64,000 nucleotides of DNA. Source: Mycobacteriales bacterium. GTDB lineage: Bacteria; Actinomycetota; Actinomycetes; BP-191. The stretch lies in NCBI GenBank assembly GCA_035714365.1, contig DASTMB010000041.1, positions 49,569-113,568 on the forward strand. Direction: 5' to 3'. The notes under the pieces were generated by a model, which worked only from the letters and a program-made list of their open reading frames with translations, ran no database searches and was not told the origin of the DNA. Below, one piece after another: positions 46,248 to 55,834 of this stretch; the stretch's first letter is position 1; each line of letters begins with the position of its first letter. The position numbers and the translations under genes are program-made.

Positions 46248-47561
46248 CTACGGCAGCAGGCGGGGCATCCCGGCGTCGAACGTCCCCGAGCGCGGGTCGC
46301 TGGCGCCGTGCAGGTGGTCGTCGGCGGTGAGCCGGTACGTGTACGACGAGCCGGGCAGGGCGGGCAGGCCGTTCGGCAGGACGCCGTCCCACGACACCGC
46401 GATCCGGGTGCCGCGCCCGCTCGCGCGCGCGACGACGTCGCCGTCGGAGGTCCGGATCGTCGCGACCCACCAGGCGGCGTGGTCGATCGACGCCTTGACG
46501 GTGACCGGGTCCGGCGAGCGCACCGGCGCGCCGGTGACGACCGGCTTGGCGATCACGGCGCGCAGCAGCCGCCACGCGCCGGCGCGGATCGCGGGCAGGT
46601 GCCCGTACGCGTACCGGCCGGGGCAGGCGGTGATCCCGAGGTCGCGGTGGCCGGGCATCCGGGAGACGGTGACGCGGGTGCCGCGCGGGAACCGCGGCGA
46701 CCCGGCCGAGGTCAGCGTCACGGTCCCGCGCGGGTCGATGCGCCACCGCTCGGCCGCCCATGCACCGACCCGCTGCACCGCGCCGAGCAGCGCCGCGGGG
46801 GTGTCGACGGCGTCGTAGTTGCCGAGCAGCGAGACGCCCATCGTGTGCTCGTTGAACCCGGCCGTGTGCGCGCCGACGACGCCCTTCGCGAAGTCGCCGT
46901 AACGGCCCTCGTACACGGTGCCGAACCGGTCGACGAGCAGGTTGTAGCCGATGTCGGACCAGCCGCGGGAGCGCGTGTGGTACGCGTAGACCGCCCGGAC
47001 GAACGACGCCGCCTCGGCCTGCGTGTAGTCGTTCGAGGTGACCGTGTGGTGGACGACGAGCGCGGTCGGCGTCGTGTACGAGACGCCGCCGGAACGCAGC
47101 CGCTCGTCCGCGCCCCACCCCGGCCGGGTGACGACGGAGCCGAGCCGCGGCAGCGTCCGCGTGTGCGGCGCCGACGAGGAGGAGGCCGACGCGGTGCCGC
47201 CGCCGGCGAAGTCGACCGCCGCGTCGCGCACCACCCCGTCCGGCACGACGCGGACGGTCACCAGCGAGACGGCGGAGCCGAGCCACACGGGCTCGGTGCC
47301 GGCGCGGGGGCCGGGGACGGCGTCGTTCTCGACGTCCTCCCAGGCGCCGAGCCCGCGCCGCACGGCGACGGCCGCGCTGCCGGAACGCCACGTCACGCCG
47401 AGCAGTACGGCCCCGCGCGGGACGGCGTAGGTGCGTTCGAGGGGCCGCGTCAGCGTTCCCAGCGCGTGCCGGGTGAACGACGGCAACGCCGCCGACGACG
47501 GCACGGCGAAGAACGCGAGCAGCAGGAACCCGGCCACGAGGCCACGGACGAGACGGCGCAC
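46248..47561 (-). CDS. Secreted PGRP-type N-acetylmuramoyl-L-alanine amidase
   Basis: A 437-residue exported protein. After a signal peptide (LVRGLVAGFLLLAFFAVPSSA), residues 45-130 form a beta-rich domain. A PGRP/Amidase_2 domain follows (about 145-300) with zinc ligands in ALVVHHTVTSNDY and MPGHRDLGITACPG, and the family motif WSDIGYNLLVDRFGTVYEGR. The C-terminus is a FlgD-like Ig segment (about 340-430). It should cut the bond between MurNAc and L-Ala. It lies between the DPM-type synthase and endonuclease IV on the same strand. Confidence 0.9.
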   Translation of the reverse strand: MRRLVRGLVAGFLLLAFFAVPSSAALPSFTRHALGTLTRPLERTYAVPRGAVLLGVTWRSGSAAVAVRRGLGAWEDVENDAVPGPRAGTEPVWLGSAVSLVTVRVVPDGVVRDAAVDFAGGGTASASSSSAPHTRTLPRLGSVVTRPGWGADERLRSGGVSYTTPTALVVHHTVTSNDYTQAEAASFVRAVYAYHTRSRGWSDIGYNLLVDRFGTVYEGRYGDFAKGVVGAHTAGFNEHTMGVSLLGNYDAVDTPAALLGAVQRVGAWAAERWRIDPRGTVTLTSAGSPRFPRGTRVTVSRMPGHRDLGITACPGRYAYGHLPAIRAGAWRLLRAVIAKPVVTGAPVRSPDPVTVKASIDHAAWWVATIRTSDGDVVARASGRGTRIAVSWDGVLPNGLPALPGSSYTYRLTADDHLHGASDPRSGTFDAGMPRLLP

Positions 47562-47591
47562 AGGAGCCCCCCAAGGACTGCCGGAACCCTA

Positions 47592-48356
47592 CTAACGCGG
47601 CAGCCGCCCGCGAAGGTACGCGATGTCCGCCGCCTGCCCCTCGACGCCGCCCGGCGTCTCGCAGACGACCGGCGCGCCGGCCAGCTCGACCACCGACACG
47701 AGCACGTCCGGGTCGATCTGGCCGGAGCCGAAGTTCTCGTGCCGGTCGCGGCCGGAGCCGGCCGGGTCCTTGGAGTCGTTGGCGTGCACGAGGTCGATGC
47801 GGCCGGTGATCGCCAGCACGCGCTCCACGATGCCGACCAGCTCCTCGCCGCCGGCGTGCGCGTGGCAGGTGTCGAGGCAGAAGCCGACGTCGAACCCGTC
47901 GAGCGCGTCCCACAGCCGCGCGAGCCGGTCGAACGTCCGCGCCATCGCGAAGTCCCCGCCGGCGGTGTTCTCGATGAGGACGGGGACCGGCGACTCCATC
48001 CGCTCGAACGTCTTCCGCCAGTTCTCGTAGCCCGCCTCGACCTCGTCGTCGGAGCCGACGTGGCCGCCGTGGACGATGACCGCCGCCGCGCCGATCTCGG
48101 CGGCGGCCGCGCACTGGTCGGCGAGGATCTTCCGCGACGGGATGCGGATCTTGTTGTTGGTGGACGCGACGTTGACGATGTACGGCGCGTGCACGTAGAG
48201 CGTGATCCCGCTCGCGCGCAACGCCGTCGCGTCCTCCCGCGGCTGCGGCTTCTTCCAGCCCTGCGGGTCGGAGAGGAAGAACTGCACGAGGTCGGCCTCG
48301 CGCGCCTTCGCCTCCGCGACCGGGTCGTGCGGGTCCACGTGCGCGCCGATCTGCAT
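47592..48356 (-). CDS. nfo: Deoxyribonuclease IV (AP endonuclease, Nfo family)
   Basis: TIM-barrel AP endonuclease of 254 residues acting in base excision repair. It begins [11 protein letters not shown]. Metal ligands are visible in [43 protein letters not shown] and RHENFGSG, ending with VCETPGG. All nine expected positions of the three-metal site appear present. The ATG at 48356 has the family N-terminus directly after it. Confidence 0.92.
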   Translation of the reverse strand: MQIGAHVDPHDPVAEAKAREADLVQFFLSDPQGWKKPQPREDATALRASGITLYVHAPYIVNVASTNNKIRIPSRKILADQCAAAAEIGAAAVIVHGGHVGSDDEVEAGYENWRKTFERMESPVPVLIENTAGGDFAMARTFDRLARLWDALDGFDVGFCLDTCHAHAGGEELVGIVERVLAITGRIDLVHANDSKDPAGSGRDRHENFGSGQIDPDVLVSVVELAGAPVVCETPGGVEGQAADIAYLRGRLPR

Positions 48357-48456
48357 GCCCTCCACCTTACGAGGGAACGCCGCCGCGACCCCAGGGCCTC
48401 TACGTGGCGAGACCACGACGTACCCGGCGCACCCGCGCCGGAGGGAGGCGCTTCCG

Positions 48457-49647
48457 ATGCCAGGGTTCCGCCGGGCGCTCGATGACCTCGCCGGTGGCGG
48501 CGCGGACGGCACCGCGCCGGCCGACCGCGCCGCCGCCGTGCGGGCCCGCGCGCGCACCATCGCCGCCCGCCGCCGGGCCGCGGTCGCGGGCGGGGTGGCG
48601 CTGACCGTCGCGGCCGTCGCCGGCGTGGCCGTGGGCCGGCCGGACGCGGGGGACAGCGTCGTCCCCGCCTCCACGGCTGCCGCCGGACCGGCCGCGGCGA
48701 CCACGACGGCACCGCCGTCGCCCACCCTCCCGACGTCGACGCCCCCGGCCGTCACCACCACCGCCCCCGCGCCCGCCGTCACCACCGCCGCGGCCGCGGC
48801 GAGCGGGCCGGCCGTCACGATCCGGCCCGTCCGCGTCGCGCCGACCGGCCAGGAGAGCGAGTTCGAGGTGCACGTGGTCGACCCGTACGGCGGCCTCGCG
48901 GCGCTCCAGTTCTCGTTCGGCGTGCGGGACCCACGGCACGTGGACGAGTTCGACCGCTTCCCCATCGTCGACTCCATCGACCCGGGCGGCGACATCGACG
49001 AGCGCGAGTACCCCTGCGACGGCAAGCCGGACCTCGCGCGGCCGGTGGACACGACGTTCCGCTACCGGCACACGTTCCGCTTCCCGGGCACGTACACGGC
49101 GTTCGCCCGCGCGCAGACCCGCTCCTGCGCCGGCGCCGAGCTCGGCCACTTCGGCGTGACGATCAAGGGCGACCACGTCGCCGAGACGGCGCTGTCCTAC
49201 GCCGTCACCGGCGACGTCTGGCCGAACGGTCCCGCGCGGCCGGTCCTCTCCCTCGCGTTCCGGCGCAGCCACCCAGACTTCAAGGACACGGTGGACGACG
49301 GCCCCGGCACCCAGGTCAACGTCACCGACGACGGCGCGCTGCGGCGGGTCCGCGTCGACTGGGGCGACGGGACGGCCGAGGACGTCGCGTTCGGCCGGGA
49401 CCGGGACGCCGGGACGGCCAGCGACTGCGACGACCCCGACGTCAGCGACGAGTTCGCCTGGCCGTCCCAGACGTGGGTCGCGCGGCCGGACCACACCTAC
49501 GCCCAGCCGGGCAGCTACACCGTCACGGTCACCGTCACGACGGCGTCCTGCGACGGCACCGACGAGCAGACCGCCACCACGTCCGGGACCTGGGACTGGC
49601 CGCCCCCGAGCGCGTCGCCCACGCCGTCCGAGGGAGCGACGCCATGA
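48457..49647 (+). CDS. Single-pass membrane protein with PKD-like outer domain (paralogue 1)
   Basis: The 396 residues begin with a short cytosolic segment [11 protein letters not shown]...[19 protein letters not shown]. One span (about 46-62) and an Ala/Pro/Thr linker follow. The extracytoplasmic part ends in a PKD-like fold ([32 protein letters not shown]). The same order and many of the same motifs occur in the gene at 50246. The two flank a sigma factor, so this could be an atypical anti-sigma or sensor; that is inference. GAGGGAGG lies upstream of the ATG. Confidence 0.78.
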   Translation: MPGFRRALDDLAGGGADGTAPADRAAAVRARARTIAARRRAAVAGGVALTVAAVAGVAVGRPDAGDSVVPASTAAAGPAAATTTAPPSPTLPTSTPPAVTTTAPAPAVTTAAAAASGPAVTIRPVRVAPTGQESEFEVHVVDPYGGLAALQFSFGVRDPRHVDEFDRFPIVDSIDPGGDIDEREYPCDGKPDLARPVDTTFRYRHTFRFPGTYTAFARAQTRSCAGAELGHFGVTIKGDHVAETALSYAVTGDVWPNGPARPVLSLAFRRSHPDFKDTVDDGPGTQVNVTDDGALRRVRVDWGDGTAEDVAFGRDRDAGTASDCDDPDVSDEFAWPSQTWVARPDHTYAQPGSYTVTVTVTTASCDGTDEQTATTSGTWDWPPPSASPTPSEGATP

Positions 49648-49712
49648 CAGACCACGCGATCGATGGAACGGTCGGAGGCACCCAGGGCCTCCTGCCGACG
49701 AAGGGGGTGGCG

Positions 49713-50249
49713 ATGGACGAGCCCAGCGCGGCGGCGTTCGACGAGCTGGTGCGCGCCGCGTCGCCCCGGCTGCTGCGGACCTGCTACCTGCTGACCGGCG
49801 ACGCCGGGCTGGCGGAGGACCTGCTCCAGACGGCGCTGGCGAAGACGTACCTCAAGTGGGACAAGGTCCGCGACCGCGGCGCCGGCGAGGCGTACGTCCG
49901 CGCCGTCGCCGTCAACACCGCCACCAAGTGGTGGCGGCGCAAGTGGCGCGGCGAGGTCTCCACCGAGGTGCTGCCGGACCGCGCGGGCACCGACCCGTAC
50001 GCCGCCGCCGACGAACGCGCCGTGCTCCGCCGCGCGCTGCTCTCCCTGCCCCCGGCGCAGCGCGCGGTGGTCGTCCTGCGGTTCTTCGACGACCTCGGCG
50101 AGCAGGAGGTCGCCGACGTCCTCGGCGTCGGCGTCGGCACCGTGAAGAGCCGCACCTCCCGCGCGCTGGCCAAGCTGCGCACCGACCCGGTCGTCACGGC
50201 GCTGCTGGACGACGAGGTGCTCACCGAGCCCGAGGGGAGCCCGGCATGA
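49713..50249 (+). CDS. ECF sigma factor, SigE family
   Basis: A 178-residue sigma-70 factor with region 2 (FDELVRAASPRLLRTCYLLTGDAGLAEDLLQTALAKTYLKWDKV) and region 4 (LPPAQRAVVVLRFFDDLGEQEVADVLGVGVGTVKSRTSRALAKL). It matches the actinobacterial SigE/M-type group that often precedes a membrane-bound partner gene. AAGGGGGTGG is 3 bases before the ATG at 49713. An upstream ATG at 49644 overlaps the stop of the preceding gene and would add 23 non-conserved residues. The 3' end overlaps the next gene (ATGA). Confidence 0.9.
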   Translation: MDEPSAAAFDELVRAASPRLLRTCYLLTGDAGLAEDLLQTALAKTYLKWDKVRDRGAGEAYVRAVAVNTATKWWRRKWRGEVSTEVLPDRAGTDPYAAADERAVLRRALLSLPPAQRAVVVLRFFDDLGEQEVADVLGVGVGTVKSRTSRALAKLRTDPVVTALLDDEVLTEPEGSPA

Positions 50250-51472
50250 CCGACCACCCGGCGTTCCGCCGCGCGCTCTCCGGCCTCGCCGACGAGGTGC
50301 CCGGCGCCGACGCCGACCGCGCCGCCGCCGTCCGCGGCCGCGCCCGCCGTGCCGTCGTCCGCCGCCGCGCTGCCGCCACCGCGTTGCTCGGTGCCGCGAT
50401 GCTCGCCGGCGGGCTCACCGCCGCGCTCGCGGGCAGCCACACCGACGCGCTCGTGACCGACCCGGCCGAGGTGCCGTCGTACGAGGCGACCACCGCCCCG
50501 GCCGCGACCGCCTCGCCGACCGCCTCGGCGTCCCCGACCGCCGCCGCGACGGCCACCGCCACGAGCGCGGGGGCTCCCGTCGCCGCCGGGCCGACCGCGG
50601 CCGGGCCCGGCGGGCCCACGGTCGAGCTGCGCCTCGTCGGCGCGGCGGTGACCGGGCAGCAGGCGGTGTTCGAGGTGCACGTCGTCGACCCGGTCGGGCC
50701 GATCGCGCACGTGGCGCTGTCGTTCCACACCACCGACCCGGCGCGGCTCGCGGACGACCTGATGCGCACGATCAGCTCGGGCGGCGAGGGCGCCAGCGGC
50801 GGCGTGATCGACAAGTTCGAGGACCACTGCTACCCCAGGAACGTGCCGGACACGGTGGGGCCGACCGACCGGACGCTGCGGTTCCCGGTGTCGTTCCGCG
50901 TGCCCGGGTCGTTCACCGCGGCCGTCCGCGTCCAGACGCGCTCGTGCGCCGGCGGGGGCGGCGGCTGGATCATGGCCACGACGAAGGGACGGTGGATCGC
51001 CACCGACACCCTGGCCTACACCGTCACCGGGAAGCTGTGGCCGCAGGGGCCGCACGTCCCCCGCATCGAGCAGCAGTTCGAGCGCGACGTGTGGGAGATC
51101 CGGTACAACGGCCGCCACCCGATCGGGCACGGCCTCCAGGTCCGCGCGTCCGACGACGCGCCGGTGCGCTCCATCACGGTCGACTGGGGCGACGGCAGCC
51201 ACGAGGACGTGGCGTTCCACGCCGAGGAGCAGAGCCAGACGCTGTTCGCGGACTGCGCCCACCCGAACCCGTTCTTCCCGGCGGACCAGACCGTCGTGGC
51301 GCGACCGGACCACGAGTACGCCCAGCCGGGCCGCTACACCGTCACCGTCACCGTGGTCACGGCGGCGTGCGACGGCAGCGACCCGCAGACCGCGACGTCG
51401 ACGGACACGTGGGACTGGGCGCCCCCGCCCTCGTCGTCCGCGAGCGCGACGCCGTCCGCCAGCGCGACCTAG
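50246..51472 (+). CDS. Single-pass membrane protein with PKD-like outer domain (paralogue 2)
   Basis: The 408 residues repeat the plan of the gene at 48457. A cytosolic segment FRRALSGLADEV...DRAAAVRGRARRAVVRRRA is followed by a span (about 46-65) and an Ala/Thr/Pro linker. The outer domain has [30 protein letters not shown] and the PKD-like VDWGDGSHED and PDHEYAQPGRYTVTVTVVTAAC. Translation is coupled to the sigma gene, the usual place for its anti-sigma factor. No zinc-finger motif is present. Confidence 0.8.
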   Translation: MTDHPAFRRALSGLADEVPGADADRAAAVRGRARRAVVRRRAAATALLGAAMLAGGLTAALAGSHTDALVTDPAEVPSYEATTAPAATASPTASASPTAAATATATSAGAPVAAGPTAAGPGGPTVELRLVGAAVTGQQAVFEVHVVDPVGPIAHVALSFHTTDPARLADDLMRTISSGGEGASGGVIDKFEDHCYPRNVPDTVGPTDRTLRFPVSFRVPGSFTAAVRVQTRSCAGGGGGWIMATTKGRWIATDTLAYTVTGKLWPQGPHVPRIEQQFERDVWEIRYNGRHPIGHGLQVRASDDAPVRSITVDWGDGSHEDVAFHAEEQSQTLFADCAHPNPFFPADQTVVARPDHEYAQPGRYTVTVTVVTAACDGSDPQTATSTDTWDWAPPPSSSASATPSASAT

Positions 51473-52962
51473 TCGACGCCGATCGTGCCGTACCAGTACT
51501 TCTGGCCGATCGACGGCGACAGGTCGACGTGCACGTGCTTGGTCTCCAGGTACCCGTCCAGGACCTGGGGGCCGAGCTCGCGCCCGACGCCGGACTGCTT
51601 GTAGCCGCCGAACGGCGCGTAGCCGTTGAGCAGGTGCACGTCGTTGACCCAGACGGTCCCGGCGCGGACCCGGTTGGCGACGCTCACCGCGCGCGGCACG
51701 TCGCGCGACCAGACGCTCGCCGCCAGGCCGTAGACGGTGTCGTTGGCGATGGCCACGGCCTCGCCCTCGGTCGCGTACGGGATCACGGTGAGGACCGGCC
51801 CGAAGATCTCCTCCTGCGCGATCGCCATGTCGTTGGTGGCGTCGGCGAAGATCGTCGGCTGGTGGAAGAACCCGCCGCCGATCTCGATGCGCTCGCCGCC
51901 GGTCACCAGACGGGCGCCCTGGTCCAGGCCGAGCTTGACGTAGCGCTGCACCCGGTCGAGCTGGCCCGCGCTGATCAGTGGCCCCAGGTCGCTGCCGAAG
52001 TCGTCGGCCGGGCCGACCACGAGACGTTCGGCGGTGGTCTTCAACCGCTCCAGCACCTCGTCGTAGCGCGACCGCGGCACCAGCAGCCGGGTCGTCGACT
52101 CGCACGCCTGCCCCTGGTGCATGAGGAACCCGAACAGCGCCCCCGGCACCGCCGCGTCCAGGTCCGCGTCCTCCAGGAAGATCGCCGGCCCCTTGCCGCC
52201 GAGCTCCAGCGTCAGGTCCTTCAACGTCTCCGCCGCGCCGCGCATGATCCGCCGCCCGGTGTCCGTCGACCCGGTGAACGACACCTTGTCCACGAGCGGG
52301 CTGGTCGTCAGCACCTCCGCGGGGCCGATGCCGCTCGGGGTGACGACGTTGAGGACGCCCTTCGGCAGCCGCTCCGCCGCGACCTCGGCCAGCAGCAACG
52401 CCGTCGCCGGCGCCAGCGGGCTCGGCTTCAGCACCGCCGTGCAGCCGGTGACCAGCGCCGGCGCCACCTTCCACATCGCGATGAGGATCGGGAAGTTGAA
52501 CGGGCTGATCAGCGAGCAGACGCCGACCGGCTCGCGGCGCACGTGGTTGGCCGACAGGGCGGGCGTCGTGATCTGCGGCAGCGGCTCCACGTCGCGGCGC
52601 TGCTCGTACAGCTCGATCGCCTGGCGGCTGTGCTCGACCGCGAGCGGCACCGTGAACAGGTTCGCCAGCCGGCTGGTGTGCCCGGCGTCGGCGACCTCGT
52701 ACTCGATGAACTCGGGGAGGCGTTCGGTGATCCCCTCCACGAACTCCCGCACCACCTTGACCCGGCTGGTGCGGCCCTGCGTCGCCCAGTCGCTGCCGTC
52801 GAACGCCCGCCGCGCCGCCGCGATCGCGCGTTCGACGTCGGCGACCCCGGCGTCCGGCACCACGCAGGCGACCTCGCCGGTCGACGGGTCGATCGACTCG
52901 AACGTCGCGCCGTCGGCCGCGCCGGCCAGCTCGCCGTCGATGAGCATCCGGAACTCGCGCAT
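51469..52962 (-). CDS. Aldehyde dehydrogenase family protein
   Basis: NAD(P)-dependent aldehyde oxidation, 497 residues. The nucleotide-binding helix contains the VSFTGSTDTGR loop, the general base Glu is in LELGGKGPAIF, and the catalytic Cys is in HQGQACESTTRLLVPR. The C-terminus PFGGYKQSGVGRELG is typical. N-terminal EFRMLIDGELAG fits the class. Substrate is not evident. Its stop overlaps the convergent paralogue 2 gene by four bases. Confidence 0.93.
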   Translation of the reverse strand: MREFRMLIDGELAGAADGATFESIDPSTGEVACVVPDAGVADVERAIAAARRAFDGSDWATQGRTSRVKVVREFVEGITERLPEFIEYEVADAGHTSRLANLFTVPLAVEHSRQAIELYEQRRDVEPLPQITTPALSANHVRREPVGVCSLISPFNFPILIAMWKVAPALVTGCTAVLKPSPLAPATALLLAEVAAERLPKGVLNVVTPSGIGPAEVLTTSPLVDKVSFTGSTDTGRRIMRGAAETLKDLTLELGGKGPAIFLEDADLDAAVPGALFGFLMHQGQACESTTRLLVPRSRYDEVLERLKTTAERLVVGPADDFGSDLGPLISAGQLDRVQRYVKLGLDQGARLVTGGERIEIGGGFFHQPTIFADATNDMAIAQEEIFGPVLTVIPYATEGEAVAIANDTVYGLAASVWSRDVPRAVSVANRVRAGTVWVNDVHLLNGYAPFGGYKQSGVGRELGPQVLDGYLETKHVHVDLSPSIGQKYWYGTIGVD

Positions 52963-53021
52963 GCCCCCGTTCTACGCCTTCCGGGTGCCGTGTCGCGACC
53001 CCTGGTGCGACACTGGACGGC

Positions 53022-53744
53022 ATGCGTCCCGGCCTGCGCGTCGCCCGCGCCGTCCTCGCCCTCGGCGGGGCGGCCGCGCTCGTGTGGCCGGGCGCGGCCG
53101 CGCACGCCAAGACGGTCGGCGTGCAGACGACGATGGACAACACGTTCCAGCCGGCGAAGGTCACCATCGACCGCGGCGACAGCGTGCTGTGGACCAACAA
53201 CGGCGGCCTCAACCACACCGTCACCTCGACCAGCAAGAACTGGTCCAAGAACGACAGCATCACCATCGTCGGCCAGTCGACGTCCTACGAGTTCGACACG
53301 GCGGGGACGTACACGTACCAGTGCAACACCCACCCGGCGACGATGAAGGGCACCGTCGTCGTCCGCGCGCCCGCGAAGCCGAAGCCGCCGCCGACCACCG
53401 CCACCACGCGCCCGCCGACGCCGACCCGCACCACGAGCGCGCCGCCGACCACGCGCCCGACCACCGCGCCGCCCTCGGCGACGCCCAGCCCGTCCGTCTC
53501 CTCCGGGACGTCGGTGATCCCGAGTGGCACCGTGCCGCCGCCCGCGTCGACCACCCCGCCGCCGCCCCCGGTCGTCGTGGGCGAGCCGACGCCGAGCTCG
53601 ACCGTGTACCTCGGCACCGGCGGGCTGCGCCCGCCGCCCGCCACCGGTCGCGGCAAGGGGCTCCCGGTCATGCTCGCGCTGCTGCTCGTCGGCGGCGTCG
53701 GCAGCGCCGAGGTCCGCGCCCTGCTCGCCAACGCGCCGGAGTAG
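53022..53744 (+). CDS. Exported cupredoxin (plastocyanin-like) domain protein
   Basis: The 240 residues have a signal peptide (ARAVLALGGAAALVWPGAAAHA) and a cupredoxin domain at about 30-110. Type 1 copper ligands are recognisable: His in GGLNHTVTS and Cys-x2-His...Met in YQCNTHPATMKGTV. A long Pro/Thr/Ser linker (about 115-190) leads to a C-terminal hydrophobic anchor (PVMLALLLVGGVGSAEV). It may be a surface copper electron carrier. No cognate oxidase is adjacent. Confidence 0.87.
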   Translation: MRPGLRVARAVLALGGAAALVWPGAAAHAKTVGVQTTMDNTFQPAKVTIDRGDSVLWTNNGGLNHTVTSTSKNWSKNDSITIVGQSTSYEFDTAGTYTYQCNTHPATMKGTVVVRAPAKPKPPPTTATTRPPTPTRTTSAPPTTRPTTAPPSATPSPSVSSGTSVIPSGTVPPPASTTPPPPPVVVGEPTPSSTVYLGTGGLRPPPATGRGKGLPVMLALLLVGGVGSAEVRALLANAPE

Positions 53745-53981
53745 CGACCGGCCGCGCGGCACCCGCGTCCACAGCCGTTCGACCGCCGTCCACAGATGCC
53801 GGCGGCGCCCTCCCGCCGTGTCGCACCCCCGTCCTAGCGTGTGCCGGGAAGGGAAGGTTCCGGTGTCCCGGGTCGAGCGGGGAGGAGGTGGTCTGCTACC
53901 GTGGCGCGATTCGTTGACGCGAATGCCCTCCTGCCACGGAGAGACCGTGGCCGCCTAGTCCACAGGAGGTGAGGCTGCTTC
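53745..53981 (+). promoter_or_regulatory. rpsF operon leader with DnaA-box-like sites and hairpin
   Basis: Contains GCGTCCACA at 53765-53773, CCGTCCACA at 53786-53794 and TAGTCCACA at 53956-53964. GCCACGG/CCGTGGC forms a perfect hairpin at 53933-53951, and a second CCGTGGC at 53899-53905 could compete for the same arm. A strong AGGAGGTGAGG ribosome-binding site precedes rpsF. S6/S18 autoregulatory leaders are known in this position; I cannot confirm the motif by eye. Confidence 0.5.
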
Positions 53982-54272
53982 ATGCGTCACTACGAGCTCA
54001 TGGTGATCCTCAACCCGGATCTCGAGGAGAAGACCGTCGCGCCCTCGCTCGACGCGTTCCTCGGTGTCATCCGCGACGGTGGCGGCACCGTCGAGAAGGT
54101 CGACATCTGGGGCCGTCGCCGGCTGTCGTACGAGATCGACAAGCGGTGGGAAGGCATCTACGCGGTCGTCGACCTGGTCGCCGACCCGGCCACGGTGAAG
54201 GAGCTGGACCGCCAGCTCAACCTCTCCGAGTCCGTCATGCGTACCAAGGTGCTCCGTCCCGACATGCACTAG
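53982..54272 (+). CDS. rpsF: 30S ribosomal protein S6
   Basis: The 96-residue protein shows the full S6 pattern: [36 protein letters not shown], and the C-terminal [17 protein letters not shown]. It binds S18 in the platform of the small subunit. First gene of rpsF-ssb-rpsR-rplI, preceded by AGGAGGTGAGG. Confidence 0.98.
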   Translation: MRHYELMVILNPDLEEKTVAPSLDAFLGVIRDGGGTVEKVDIWGRRRLSYEIDKRWEGIYAVVDLVADPATVKELDRQLNLSESVMRTKVLRPDMH

Positions 54273-54352
54273 GCACCACCCCTTCCCCATCAGGCCCCGG
54301 CACCCGCCGGTGCCCGCACCACCGAAACCCGCTCGTGGAAGGGCGAACGCTC

Positions 54353-54838
54353 ATGGCTGGCGAGACCACCATCACGATCATCGGCAACCTGGTCGACGAC
54401 CCCGAGCTGCGGTACACGCCGAACGGCGCGGCCGTGGCGAACTTCCGCGTCGCGTCCACCCCCCGCACGTTCGACAAGAACACGAACGAGTGGAAGGACG
54501 GCGAGGCGCTGTTCCTCTCCTGCTCCATCTGGCGCCAGGCGGCCGAGAACGTCGCCGAGACCCTCCAGCGCGGCATGCGCGTCATCGTCAACGGCCGGCT
54601 CAAGCAGCGGTCGTACGAGACCAAGGAGGGCGAGAAGCGCACGGTGTACGAGGTGGAGGTCGAGGAGATCGGCCCGTCGCTCAAGTACGCGACCGCCAAG
54701 GTCAACCGCACCACCCGCTCCGGCGCCGGTGGTGGCGGTGGCGGTGGCGGTGGCTTCGGCGGCGGCCCGGCGGACGACCCGTGGGGCAGCCCGGCCCCGG
54801 CGCGGGTCGGCGGCGGCGCGGACGAGCCCCCGTTCTAA
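54353..54838 (+). CDS. ssb: Single-stranded DNA-binding protein
   Basis: The 161 residues contain the OB fold (about 1-115; [58 protein letters not shown]). A Gly-rich linker (about 125-140) follows. The acidic tip DEPPF is the actinobacterial variant of the DDDIPF tail that recruits partner proteins. Middle member of the S6-SSB-S18 operon. Confidence 0.97.
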   Translation: MAGETTITIIGNLVDDPELRYTPNGAAVANFRVASTPRTFDKNTNEWKDGEALFLSCSIWRQAAENVAETLQRGMRVIVNGRLKQRSYETKEGEKRTVYEVEVEEIGPSLKYATAKVNRTTRSGAGGGGGGGGGFGGGPADDPWGSPAPARVGGGADEPPF

Positions 54839-54869
54839 CCCTTCCCCATCACCAGAGAGACCCCTAACG

Positions 54870-55106
54870 ATGGCCAAGGCACCACTGCGCAAGCCGAAGA
54901 AGAAGGTCTGCGTGTTCTGCAAGGACAAGATCGCCTACGTCGACTACAAGGACACGGCGCTGCTGCGGAAGTTCATCTCCGACCGCGGCAAGATCCGTGC
55001 CCGCCGCGTCAGCGGCAACTGCTCGCAGCACCAGCGCGACGTCGCCACGGCGGTCAAGAACAGCCGTGAGATGGCGCTGCTGCCGTACACGAGCACGGCG
55101 CGGTAG
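54870..55106 (+). CDS. rpsR: 30S ribosomal protein S18
   Basis: The 78-residue protein has [30 protein letters not shown] and the basic [31 protein letters not shown] signature. The CxxC pair plus a further Cys marks the zinc-type (C+) S18 paralogue. It starts 31 bases after ssb and ends 9 bases before the rplI start. Confidence 0.97.
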   Translation: MAKAPLRKPKKKVCVFCKDKIAYVDYKDTALLRKFISDRGKIRARRVSGNCSQHQRDVATAVKNSREMALLPYTSTAR

Positions 55107-55115
55107 GGGATGACG

Positions 55116-55565
55116 ATGAAGCTCATCCTCAAGCAGGAGGTCGCCGGTCTCGGCGGCCCCGGCGACGTCGTCGAGGTCGCCGACGGCTACGGGCGGAACT
55201 TCCTCCTCCCGCAGGGCAAGGCGATCGCCGCCACCAAGGGCGCCGAGAAGCAGATCGCGGCGATCCGGCGGGCCCGCGAGGTGCGTGAGGTGCGCGACCT
55301 CGGCGCCGCCCGCGACCTCGCCACCGAGCTCGGCGCGCTCACCGTCACCCTCACCGCGCGCGCGGGCGACGGCGGCCGGCTCTTCGGCTCGGTCACCACG
55401 GGCGACGTCGTCGACGCGGTGTCCCGCGCCGGCGGACCGAAGCTCGACAAGCGGCGCATCGTGATCGGCTCGCCGATCAAGGCGCTCGGCACCCACACGG
55501 TCACCGTCAAGGTGCACCCGGAGGTCGACGCGACCGTCTCCCTCGAGGTCGTCGCGCAGAAGTAA
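55116..55565 (+). CDS. rplI: 50S ribosomal protein L9
   Basis: The 149 residues begin [34 protein letters not shown], the L9 signature, followed by the connecting helix and C-terminal domain ([16 protein letters not shown]). I chose the ATG at 55116, with GGGG 5 bases upstream; the ATG at 55110 is too close to that site. Last gene of the operon before a strong hairpin. Confidence 0.97.
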   Translation: MKLILKQEVAGLGGPGDVVEVADGYGRNFLLPQGKAIAATKGAEKQIAAIRRAREVREVRDLGAARDLATELGALTVTLTARAGDGGRLFGSVTTGDVVDAVSRAGGPKLDKRRIVIGSPIKALGTHTVTVKVHPEVDATVSLEVVAQK

Positions 55566-55580
55566 CGCACCGCCCGTCCG

Positions 55581-55626
55581 GAACGGCCCGGCCCCCCGCG
55601 TATGCGCGTGGGGCGCCGGGCCGTTC
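55581..55626 (+). terminator. Terminator after rplI
   Basis: A long stem (GAACGGCCCGGC...CCCCGCG pairing with CGCG...GGGGCGCCGGGCCGTTC, small internal mismatches) with a TATG loop begins 16 bases after the rplI stop. No long T-tract follows. Confidence 0.75.
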
Positions 55627-55687
55627 GGCGTCGTTGATGACATGGGCCATCTGAGAATCGGTGCGACACGCCCGGACTCCACATCCT

Positions 55688-55834
55688 GTGTCCACAGATG
55701 GAGTGGTATTTCTCCACACAGCCGCTGTGGACGGCGTCGTGCGGGAGATGCGGCCGCCCACAGGGCGGGTGCAATGCTCGTCCACACCGCGTCCACAGAA
55801 ACGCGCCGGGACGTCACCAGCGAGTTGTGGACAA
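55688..55834. promoter_or_regulatory. DnaA-box-like cluster upstream of the DUF3800 gene
   Basis: Six sites in 147 bases: GTGTCCACA 55688, TTCTCCACA 55710, TGTGGACGG 55726, TCGTCCACA 55778, GCGTCCACA 55789 and a perfect TGTGGACAA (reverse of TTGTCCACA) at 55826. All share the TCCACA core. The rest of the 345-base gap 55566-55910 holds the rplI terminator and the AGGGAGGTG ribosome-binding site of the next gene. Confidence 0.7.
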
